Assembly (NCBI GenBank): GCA_033439295.1
Contig: JAVTLE010000003.1
Location: 372,001 to 436,000 of the forward strand
Direction: 5' to 3'
Source of the DNA: Deuterostichococcus epilithicus
Lineage: Eukaryota > Chlorophyta > Trebouxiophyceae > Prasiolales > Stichococcaceae
Length of the DNA: 64,000 nt
The translations under genes were made by a program, and so were the position numbers. This document shows, piece by piece, positions 43,935 to 53,845 of this stretch (its first letter is position 1; each line of letters opens with the position of its first letter). The notes under the pieces are model-generated. The model ran no database searches. It was given only the letters and a program-made list of their open reading frames with translations, and was not told the origin of the DNA.

Positions 43935-46443
43935 ATGCAGGGCCAGGCCGGGTTCCAGTGCCGGCAGCAACAATACGGTGGTCGTGCTCAGACTGCAGTG
44001 CTCACTGAAGGGCGCAGCATGCACCGCGCAACACTGCAACTTCGCAGCACTTCAGTCTGCCGTGCCTCGGCCGTGCTGGAAGCGTCTACGTGGACGGAGA
44101 TAGAGCACGGCGCAGGCAAAGATGTTCTAGAAGGCTTCGTGGTGCGGCGTGGGCAGGCGCCCGGCACAGCGCCGCATTCGGTGATCCCTACGGCGCACGT
44201 CAGTGAGTCGCCAGACAAGCCGGTCATCCTGTACCGCGATACCAACTCCTGGTGCCCCTCCTGCGAACGGGTAAGGCATGCCTGCTCGCTGTGATTCGCC
44301 ACAACTCAAGGACATTATCATGGCCTGGTCGCTTCTGCGGGATGGTGCTGCACCTCCTCACCATAGCCTGCATACTGCATACTGCCGGATCGTCGTTATA
44401 TGTTACCCGAGCTTGTCGCCTCTTTCAGGTGTGGATGGGGCTGCTGGAAAAGGACATCCCCTTTGACGCAATGTTCATCAGTCTGTATAACAAGCCCGAC
44501 TGGTACCCGGAGCTCGTGCCAACAACCTTGGTGCCTGCGGTCTCGATCCGCGGCCGGGTCGTCTGGGAGAGCTACGACATTCTGAAGGTGCCTGCTGCTC
44601 CAGGAGCAATGGCATGGCTCCATGCAACGGTTCTGGTCTACGACTATGTGCCAGGTCGCCCCTCAGCCTGCGAGTGTGCAGAGCGGCCATGTCAGGAGGC
44701 ACTAGATCACAAACACATAACGCCTTGCTGCAGGAGCTGGACAAAGAGTTTCCAGAGCACCCCCTCTTTCCTGCCGAGCCTGAACTGGCAGAACAGGCAG
44801 AGGCGTTGTCAGCCGCCGCAGAGGAGCTTTCGAAAGCAGGCTACAGGTGACAGAGCGCTGTCAGAGTCATGCATCCGCTGATGTATTTAGAGCTTGTGCA
44901 AGACAGATTCAAATCTGTACCTCGCATAAGAGCTCGCTGCCTGCCGCAGCTTCCTATTGGGCCGCGAGGGCGGCTTTGGGGCGGGCACCCAAGACGAGAG
45001 CCGCGTGCCAGAGTTCCAGGTAGGTATCACGACGACTCGCAATTGCCGCGCCGTGCACCACGGTCCATGACCCTGTCTGCAGCGATCGCCTCCCTGGCCG
45101 TCCTGAGTATTGTGCCCTGCAGCAGCGGTCGGCTGACATGGCCGCCGGCCGATGCGTGCAGGCAGATTTCGAGCGGCACCTGGCAGCCGCGGAGGCAGCC
45201 CTGGAGCGGCACAGCTCCGGCCCGTTCTTCCTGGGCGACTTCTCGCACGTGGACTTGATGTACATGCCGGCCCTGGAGCGGTTTGCAGCCAACGTGCCCT
45301 TCGTGCGTGGCTTTGAAGTGCGCGGCAACGCCGATTACCCACTGCTGGACGACTGGTTCGAGGCCATGGACGCGCGGCCGTCATACCAGCAGGTATCGGA
45401 CTTGGAGCCGTCTCAGAGTGAGAGTCTGGCGGAGGCCTCTGGTTGGCGATTGCAGCTGTGCCCTGCAGCTCAGCCAGCCATGCTGTGGGGCTCTCGACAC
45501 CGTAGCTGTCCAGGTTGCTGGATGATGCATTTCGGTTCATGAACCCCACCCACAGGCGGCATGCCATGCATTATGCACGATGGTCTATACCCGTGCACCC
45601 CTGCATGTCGGCATACCCTCAGCGCCTGCTTCGCCAAAGCATCCGCATCATCAGCCGGAAGTGTGGCGCGCCGCAGGTCAAGAGCGACGACCAGACGCAC
45701 CACCTGCTGGCTAACAAGATCATGCGCATGCCGCTCGTCTCGCACCAGAAGCCTGTGGATGACGTCACCCAGCGCGCCCGCAGGTCTGTTGGACAGATGC
45801 CCTGCACGGCTGCTGTGTGTTCAAGTGCTAGGGCTGTCAGCGCAGAGGTTCGATGGCACCTCCACACTGTGCGAACTCACGAGGCCTTGAGAGCATGAAG
45901 CCCTCAAACCTGAGTTGAATTTTTTTGCCATGTACGCCTGCACAGGGAGGCGGCCGCAAAGCTGAACGTCAACCGGGAGATCATTGTCCGCGACTGCGCG
46001 CTGCGCAGCGGCGTCCTAACCGATGTCACAGGCGTCAATGGTATGTCACCTTGCTCTTCCTGCTGTCTTGTGTATGGCGACCGTCATAGATTGACTTTTG
46101 AATGCATCTCGCTTAATGTATGAATTCACCACCACTCAGGGTTCGTTGCCGTGAGAAGCTTTGTTCACCACTGTCTCATGAATTGCCAATGTCTTGCCGC
46201 AGGATACCCAGCCGCGCCGTCAGAGGAGGTGACAGAAGCTGTCGACTTTTCCCTGCGCCGCATGGCCAGCTACCTGCTCACGGGTCGCGCTGGCGGCAAG
46301 CACCCGGAGGCGCACGGCCGCGCCGTGGGCGCCGCCACACTGTCCTACTTCCGCAACCGGGCATCTTCGCCGCGGGACATGTCGGCCGCCGCCGCCGCCG
46401 AGATGCGCTCCGCATGCGACGCGGTGCTGCGGGAGACCTACTG
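43935..46443 (+). CDS. GST-like protein with thioredoxin-fold CPSC and a long C-terminal extension
   Basis: Glutathione S-transferase superfamily. ATG 43935 opens a transit-peptide-like leader (basic, Ser/Thr-rich), then the N-terminal thioredoxin fold: KPVILYRDTNSWCPSCERV (about 44.22-44.27 kb) joined to VWMGLLEKDIPFDAMFISLY, and PELVPTTLVPAVSIRGRVVW with the cis-Pro before ESYDIL. The helical domain includes EFPEHPLFPAEPELAEQAEA, RHSSGPFFLGDFSHVDLMYM and YPLLDDWFEAMDARPSYQQ (45.2-45.4 kb). CPSC resembles the active site of Cys-type GSTs (omega or lambda-like), which act as thiol transferases rather than conjugating enzymes. About 140 further residues follow: MRMPLVSHQKPVDDVTQRAR, LNVNREIIVRDCALRSGVLT, and an Ala-rich end closing at TGA 46441-46443. 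I do not recognise this extension as a known domain. Confidence 0.85.
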
Positions 46444-46750
46444 AGGGCATTATGAACTGAGGCGACATAGCGCGGGCTCGGAACTTCAGCCCCATTGCTG
46501 CGTTGGGGTTTACACAACATCGAACAGGTGGCGGGCCCTGATTTGTTCCCTGATTCGTCAGCGTGTCTAGGCGCGCCAGATCTCAGATCGCGGGAATAAA
46601 CAGCGAAGGAATGCAGACATGCAGACAACTGCCCAGCGGTAGCCCCACTGTTGTCGCGCCATTGTCCATTGCGGTACCGTGCTGCAGTCTGTTGCAACTG
46701 ACCGAAGAGTGGCAGCGCCACCGTTAGCATACCATCGGTGGCGTAGCGTG
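46444..46750. other. spacer between GST-like and PDI genes
   Basis: Both neighbours are on the plus strand; the region should hold the PDI promoter. Nothing else recognised. Confidence 0.5.
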
Positions 46751-49648
46751 ATGAAGCTTGCACTCGCAGTTCTCGCTCTAGCCGTTGTGTTGGGGGTCTG
46801 CCATGCAGAAGACGACCCAACCACCAGTCTGACGGGCGTGGCAGATTTGAGTGAGGCCCTCAGCATATGTGCATAATTCCGACGTCAAGCCTGCATCACC
46901 AACCACCATCAGAAGCGACGCGAGCGCTCGCTGTTGCTTTCGCTGGTTCGGCGAAGCGTATGCATTTTCACTGCATTGGTCGCGTTGACATTATGCAGAG
47001 CGCTCTGCAGGCCTGCCCATGTGAAATATCATTCGTCTATAATTGGCTTGGTGCCCAGCGCCATGCCAGCACTGACCATCTGCATTTGCTGATACTGATG
47101 TGTGATGCAGCCCCCGAGGACTTTGACTCCATCGTCAACGGGCGAAAGCATGCCCTGGTAGAGTTCTATGCGCCGTGGTGCGGTGAGTGCCTCTGGCCCC
47201 CCAGCCTCTGTCCTGCAACTGCATGGCTTCGAAGAGCGCAGATGAAGGAAGCACATCACAGTGGCTCGAGAACGTCCTTGATATAGCGCTTTTGGCTGCG
47301 CAGGCCACTGCAAGCGCATGACTCCGGTGAGCGTGCCATGCCCTGCAGTCTTGTTGGTCCGTCTGCTTGCACATCTGCAGGCAGGAGGCGCTCTACCTGG
47401 CTGTTGCAAGGCGCTGCCGTGACATCGTAGGAGTTTAAAAAGCTTGGGGAGAAGGTGACGGGCGACGGCAAGCTGTCAAGCCGTGTCGTCATCGCCAAGG
47501 TGATTATGGACCTGCGCACGCATTGCAAGCAACAGCTGCTTGGTTGAACGCCAGCCAGCGAGTGCTGCTGTGCTGTGGGCCGTAGCCGCTCTCGATACAA
47601 ACTTGTGGCCATGTACAGCTCCGATCTTCGGGCAGGCGATAGTGCACACGCGGCAGAGAGCTGAGCTGCTGTGTGTACTGCCAGCTTGCAGTCTCAAGCG
47701 CTCAGCCCACGACTCAGGACACCATCAGCCATCAGCCATGTGAATGGTCTGCTGACTGTCGGCTTGATTCCATATCGCAGCTTATTTGGCTTTGTCTGCC
47801 TGGGTTAATAGGTGGATGCGGACAAGCACAGGGAGCTGGGCGGTCGCTTCGACGTCAAGGGCTTCCCCACGATCCTGTACTTTGCGCGGGGCAAGCCTGT
47901 GGAGTCACACACGCCGTGCGCGCCTTATTCCTCCAGCTGCCGGCTGCCTGTCCCCTTGACTGAGATTCCATCGCCGTTTGCGCCGCTGCGCTCCCGCAAA
48001 CTCGAAGTTGTTCCTCGGCGCGCACGAACCGTGCAGCAGCCGCGCAGTCAGCCTGTGGGGACAGGTCCAGCAACCTGGCAGCGGGCTCGCATCTCCTCGC
48101 TCACGCCCCCCTGGCTGACATGTGACCATCAACGTCCTGCACTCTATACGCCCGCAGGTACCAGGGCGCGCGGACATACGATGGCTTTCTGTCCTTCATC
48201 GAGGACCAGCTGGAGCACGACAAGGTGGGGTTCGCTCCTGCTGACGCTCAGAACCCGCTGACCTGCCACACACGGCCCACCTCTGCCACGACTGCCTTTG
48301 CTCCTGTGACCGTGCCGGCCCGCTGGCGACGGCCGGCAGCAGGGCGGCGCTGCCGACTGCTGGGAGCGTTGCGCCTGCCCTGCGCGCCACCGCCGCCAGG
48401 GCTGGCTGGCTGGCAATCGCAGCTCTGGTCGGGCATGACCCTTTCAAGGACTTTCCGGTGCCTGTGTCGACAGCAGAGGCTGGTGCCGCATGAGATGTGT
48501 ATGACTTCATGCCGCGGCCGTGCGCGCCAGGGCTTTGCGTTCTCGGCAGGGCTGAAAACTGCATGGACGACTGACAAGCGCCACAAACCACGAGCCCCAT
48601 ACACCAACAAGATGTGCCGTCCATCCCTGGGCGCTGCGCATGTCGCTGGGCTGGACGCGCTGCCGACCAAGTGCCTGGGCGCACCCGAGGAGACACGCCC
48701 CCTGTGTAGCACAGCCAGTGCCGCCTTGCAAACCCACGAGTCCCTGCATTCGCGCTGTCCGCTCCAGGGCTTTGCGCGCTCTGCCGGCCTGGACGCGCTG
48801 GCGACCAAGTTCCTGGGCGCGGCGGAGGACGCGCGGGACTCGGTGGTGGCGGAGGCCAAGACCGCCGCCGCCGCGCTGGCGGGCGACGAGAAGGCCAGCG
48901 GCGACCTGTACGAGCGCTACATGCAGAAGGCCATCACCAAGGCGGGGCGCTTCCCAACAAACCTGCCGCCTATCACAGTCACTACACCCATATGCCTGTC
49001 GAGCTGCGGGCGGCCTGCCATCACCAAGGCGGGGCGCTTTATGCCCACCTGCCGCCTATCTCAGTCGTATTGCAACGCAATGCAGCCGTATGCCTGCCAG
49101 GCTGCGGGCCGCCTGCGCGCAGCACGGCGTGCCACTGGTGCAATTGCTGGCACCGGTTCCGTCTTCGACTCCCGACGGCTGAAGCGATGGTCGCGCCACC
49201 ACGGGGGGCGGCCTACTCTCAGACGGAGCACGACCGGTTGGACTGCAGATTGAACTGCCCCAAAGAACTCCAGCCTTATGCATGTCTCGATGTTTGACGC
49301 TGACATGCTGTTGGCTCGCAGGGCGCGGACTTCTTCCAGACAGAGTACAACCGCCTGGACCGCATCATCTCCTCTGGCGCCGCGAGCCCCGCCAAGCTGG
49401 CGGAAGCCGCCCGCAAGTCGTCCGTGCTGTCCGCCTTCATCCCCTCGCTGAACAAGGCCGCCGCGGCCGCCGGCGGCGAGGCGGCGGCGGATGCAGCGGA
49501 AGCGGAGGAGGTCGGCGATGATGCTGAGGACGCCGAAGACGCCGAGTTCGAGGATGCGGAGGAGGGTTTTGCCGAGGGGGAGGAGGTTTCGGAGGAGGAG
49601 CTGGCTGAGGCAGACCTGCTGGAGGAGGAGGAGACGGCCAGTCAGTAG
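46751..49648 (+). CDS. protein disulfide isomerase, one thioredoxin domain plus ERp29-like domain
   Basis: Disulfide oxidoreductase and chaperone of the secretory pathway. ATG 46751 opens a signal peptide (MKLALAVLALAVVLGVCHAE). The thioredoxin domain reads DFDSIVNGRKHALVEFYAPW, active site CGHC, KRMTPEFKKLGEKVTGDGKL, RVVIAKVDADKH and RFDVKGFPTILYFARGKPVE joined to YQGARTYDGFLSFIEDQL. The active site is split: TGC G ends one exon (about 47182) and a 23-base exon (47304-47326) supplies HCKRMTP. The helical domain (48768-48941) has GLDALATKFLGAAEDARDSV and DLYERYMQKAITK, then GADFFQTEYNRLDRIISSG (from 49322); matching the family here needs a GC donor after ACCAAG. The tail is highly acidic and ends EEEETASQ with no KDEL-type signal, so ER retention is not obvious. 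Several exon-edge echoes lie in its last two introns. Confidence 0.88.
48531..48702 (+). repeat. two echoes of the PDI helical-domain exon start
   Basis: The real exon starts at 48768 (GFARSAGLDALATKFLGAAE). Echo 1 at 48531-48562 reads GFAFSAGLK after CGCGCCAG. Echo 2 at about 48630-48702 reads AHVAGLDALPTKCLGAPEE, some 70 bases with a long near-exact core, but has no AG at its start. Confidence 0.78.
48919..49031 (+). repeat. tandem copy of PDI exon end plus intron start
   Basis: The exon end ITK at 48941 and the intron sequence after it recur about 85 bases later (ATCACCAAGGCGGGGCGCTT occurs twice). Similarity runs on into CCTGCCGCCTATC and TATGCCTG blocks, so this echo covers both exon and intron sequence. 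Confidence 0.75.
49205..49246 (+). repeat. echo of the last PDI exon start
   Basis: The real exon starts at 49322 (GADFFQTEYNRLDR). A diverged copy about 115 bases upstream reads AAYSQTEHDRLD. The AG at its edge is lost. Confidence 0.65.
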
Positions 49649-50264
49649 GGGTTAGCAGCCAGACCACAGCAGCCAAACTCAACGGATGGTTTGGCAATTG
49701 CAAGCGAGAACACTGGAACGTTGGTGAATCTCTATGTTTCGAACGGGGCTTGGCCCACATCTGGGTGTGGCGTGGCAGCGGCGTGACACAGGACGACAGG
49801 ATTTCGACGGCTTGGCACTTTGTTGCCAGTGTTGGGAATCTGTGCCAGCCGGTTGCAGTGATTACACTCCCACTCGCACTCTAGCAACTGGAACCACCAA
49901 CCACTTTGGGGCCTGGAAGTCACCTTTAGGACTGCTTCGTTCACTCATGGCTCTTGGGCGCATCCACCGCACGGCCTCCTATGCCAATTGTCACAGTACA
50001 AACCGTCTGGAGCGCCACTGCGGGAGAGACCCGAGCCTCCTACGTCTGCTGCGCTGGCCTGATGGTGCGATTGACCACTGTGGCGCTGCCGCTGCAGAAT
50101 GCTGACAAATGATGCTGCCCTTGGATTAAGTTGCTGCTTTTGCATCCTGCTCGTCATGTGCACTGTCTGGTGTATGGCACTCCAGCAAAGTCATGTCAAC
50201 CAAAATTGGATATCTCAACCTGCTTTCCATCCACTGGCTGGGCACTGCACGCCGTCGCGCGCTC
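49649..50264. other. spacer between convergent PDI and kinase A genes
   Basis: Holds both 3' flanks. No gene or repeat recognised. Confidence 0.5.
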
Positions 50265-53200
50265 TCAAGGCAGTTCCTCTGCTTTGTATCGTGCCCGGCT
50301 GAGCACAACCTGCAGGGCGTCGAGGGACTGCAGCGGCTGCCTTGCCGCCGCTTCCTCCGCCACGGGCCCCTGGTTCTGCATGATGGCCTGCGGCGTGAAC
50401 GCAACGCATCATGTTGCAGGTGTGCTCTGGCGGTCAGCCTGCTGCTTGTGCAGCAGTGAGGCAACCATGGCTTGCGAAGAAGCACAAGTGGATGCTGCTG
50501 CCAGAAGGGGCGCTGGTTTGCACGATTGATGGTGTCTGCATAGTTGAACTCGCCTGCAGCTCGAGCGGCAGGTTTTTTTGGAAGAACGGGTGCCTGCGTT
50601 AGCAGCTAGCCATCCGGGTCTGCTCGGCCACTTGAAGTGATGGGCTCGGATCAGGATCCAACAGATAGACAGCGCTGCCTGCCGGACGCTTGGACACCAC
50701 ATGCTCAGGTTCGATCTGCAGGGACGTCCTGCAATAGTAGTACTCCAGAGCTCACCGCTTGATGCCCTCGATGGTGATGCGCCGGCGCGGCGGCCCCACC
50801 AGCATGCACTCCATGAGGTTCCGGCAATCGCGCGACATGTGCACGTCCGGCGGTATCTCGTACTGCGCACCCATTATCCTCTGCGGCAGCCACAGCCGTG
50901 ATAATGCGTCAGGTATGAGATCGAGGAGCCTCCGCTGCCAGCGGCATTGAGCCACTTCAGCCCTGCTTTGCCTGCCGGCGTAAGCACGGCTGCGGCGTCC
51001 AGTCTTGGTGTATGCGGCAGACGACGTCTGAGCCACGATAGGGTTGCCGTGCTGCAAACCTTGCAGGCATCTGCGACTCGAGTTTAGCCTGTGCCTGGAT
51101 GGTGCTGCTGACACTGGCAGGACCCGTGCGGGGAGATCTGTCGAGCCTTCGGGGTGTCTAGTGGGGCGCGCGCCTCTGAGTGCTGCTGCTGATGCTGGCA
51201 GGTAGTGATGTGACCTCTCAAAGATGCAAGGAACAGACGGAAGGCTGCCGCAAGTGCCTGGAGAGGCTTGCTGGAGCTAGCAGCAGGCTCGATGAGGTTG
51301 GGAGCGCGAGGTTTGGAACGCATGGTGGAATGCACTGCTTAGAAATGGCACAGGGGTACCAGTAAAGCGCGCGCCTGGATGGTGTTGCTGAAGCAGGCGG
51401 GGTCCGCCGCATGCTTAAAAGAATAGGCGCCCCCCAGTTTTCTGACAGGAAGTCGAACAGACCAACAAGAGGGCCACTGCGCGCGCCTGAATGGTCTTGC
51501 TGAAGCTGGCCGGGTCGGCGGAGTCTTCGAAGGGGTAGGCGCCCACAAGCATGAGGTACAGGATGACGCCGCAGGACCACACATCCGCTGCCTTGCCATC
51601 GTAGCTCTGGGCGTTGTACTTGCTGGCGATCACCTCTGCGAGTGAGGAGGAATTGATGCATGAGTAAGTTTGGCTGGCATACATTGAAGCTTGCAACAAG
51701 GTCACATGTTGCAGGATGCGGGCTACACGGCAGTTGATCCGCCTCTGCAGCGGGTTTACTGGCAATGCGCAGCGCCGAGAGACAGCCAGCTGGTCAGCCG
51801 AATAACGTGGCTGACCGAGAGGCAACAACAAGTCATCACACAATCCAGCGCTCAAGCAGTGCTGGTATCACAGCAAATCAGGCCGACTGTCGGGTTAGCT
51901 CACCGGGCGCGATGTATGCTTTTGTGCCAACGATGGACTTTGGCCCTGAGTCAAAAGTTGTGTGCTGCACCAGCAAAGTCAACGCATCAGTGTGTCTGAA
52001 CAAAAGCCATCGGTCAACGCAGGCTGCGAGTAGAGCACAAGGACTACAAGCGGAGCGCCAGAAACGGCTTGCGGCGAGACATCCGCCACAGCCGCGGACG
52101 GGTCGTCACAGCCCGAGCAACGGCAACAAGATATACCTTGGAGTAGCCAAAGTCGCAGATCTTGACCAGCGGCGCGTGGTCGCCCGCCAGCAGCACGTTC
52201 TCCAGTTTGAGGTCCCTGTGGCAGACACCCTGCGGCATGCACGATCCGCGTCAGCCCTGCTTCATTCCTCGGCACCGGTTGACGCTATGCTGCTGTGAGG
52301 GTTCGTGGTGGTCTTCTTGTGCTGCACAGGCGCAGCATGGGACGGCCGCCTGCATGAGCAGGCCCAGCCAGACCAGCAACTCCTTGCTGGTCCAGCTGGA
52401 GGCAATGCGCAGCAGCTGCTTGCCCTGAAAGCATGATTCTGTGGAGGCAGAAGGAAGCTGGAGCACCTGCGAGTGGCAGTAATCCAGTCCGGCGACCAGC
52501 TGCTGGAAGAAGTAGCGCGCCTGCATGAGCAAGGCGTCAGCAGCCAAGTTTTTGACTTCCAGATGACTCAAGATGCACAGAGCTCCGAACACTTCTGCTG
52601 AGCATTGCACGCAGCGTCCTCGTGACTTTGGCACCCTGTCCTGAGTTCCTTGCCGGCCTCTGGCACTCTGGCGCTTGGCTCGGCTTCCCGTGCAAGCTGC
52701 AAAGCGCTGTGCAGCCGGCAGCCGTGTCACCGTCGAGAGCGTGCGCCCCGTGGCATTGCTAAGCGCAGGCCTCCTACATGTGCCTGCCACAGGACAAAAG
52801 CATGGCAGCAGCCAGCGTCAGCGCACCTTGTTCTCGGTGAACCGCCGCTCGTGTGCTAGGTAGTTAAACAGCTCGCCACCGGAAGCGTACTCCATGGCGA
52901 TCGCCAGGTGCGTCGGCGTCAGGAAGGCCTGCACTAGTCGCACGCTTTGGCGTCAGCAGGACCGCCAGGACCCAGCCAAGGGCGCCAGGAGCCTGGCAGC
53001 CGGATCCGCGAGGAGCCTCGGGCAATGGTGCTGCGATGATGCGCACGGTTCAGGCACGTGATGAGGTACGGAAGGAGCCTTGCGCGGGTCAACTGAAGCA
53101 GTAGGCTGGCTGGTACCATTGCGCGCTCATTACTGCATGCACGCTGAGCGGCAATGATGCAGCAGCGGACAGCGGCTGCGGGGGCACCTATGGTCCGGCC

Positions 53201-53845
53201 TGCTGTGCTCCTGAAGCACCGCTGCATACGCAGGCTGTCTGCGCCAATGCGCAGAGCAAGAATGTAGTGCGGTCCGCCAGGAACGGAGAGCTCGATTGCG
53301 CACCTCTCTGAACTGCACGATGTGCGGGTGCATCAGAATGCGGTGGTTCAGGATCTCCCTCTCGACGTACTCGTTCACCTGCGCCGCAGGCGTCTTGGCG
53401 TGGGTGCCAATTGCAAGCTTGCACAAGCAGAGATCGGGGTCGTGCCTCCGGGTCCCACAGGCATCTGGTGCCCAACAAGCTGCAGGAATGGCACACATGT
53501 CTGGGCATCGCAGGACTTGTGAAAACGGGATGTCAATGTCGGTCACACGGCATGCACGCACAGGCAGGAGGCGCACCCCTGAGCCTCGCTCCAGCAGCTT
53601 CACCGCGACCAGCTCCCCCGTCAGAACATTTCGCATCAGCTGCGCGACTCCGAAGCTCCCGCTGCCAAGGTCCCTGACCTGTAGTAGCAAGGCATGCGAG
53701 TTGAGGGCTTGAGGCAGCCCCAGTTGAGGCACGAACCTCATGTCACCTTGGTCATGCAACGCTGCAGGCACTCCAATTGGTCTGGAGACCTTTGGATGCA
53801 CCACTGGACACTTACGTGCTCGTACTGCGGCACAGGCTCCACCAT
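50265..53845 (-). CDS. SnRK2-like serine/threonine kinase, copy A
   Basis: Plant-type SNF1-related kinase, group 2. The start [10 protein letters not shown] (ATG 53845) joins [17 protein letters not shown], the glycine loop, then [14 protein letters not shown] with the catalytic Lys. Next are [20 protein letters not shown] (about 53.3 kb), [20 protein letters not shown] (52.9 kb), [18 protein letters not shown] (52.5 kb), [16 protein letters not shown] with KICDFGYSK (52.2 kb), and an activation segment [15 protein letters not shown] (51.9 kb). [20 protein letters not shown] follows (51.6 kb), then [36 protein letters not shown] and a last exon (50265-50387) with [20 protein letters not shown]. 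All catalytic residues are present. Two introns need GC donors: after KTIQ (51487) and after LPLELQ. Upstream ATGs in the same frame exist, but this start gives the family's usual N-terminus. It lies in tandem with copy B. Confidence 0.87.
51087..51431 (-). repeat. three echoes of one kinase A exon end
   Basis: The real exon end at 51487 ([11 protein letters not shown], then GCGCGC) is followed in the same intron by three decaying copies on the minus strand: 51368-51431 ([15 protein letters not shown]), about 51165-51202 ([12 protein letters not shown]) and about 51087-51133 ([13 protein letters not shown]). All keep a GC where the real exon has its GC donor. Confidence 0.8.
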
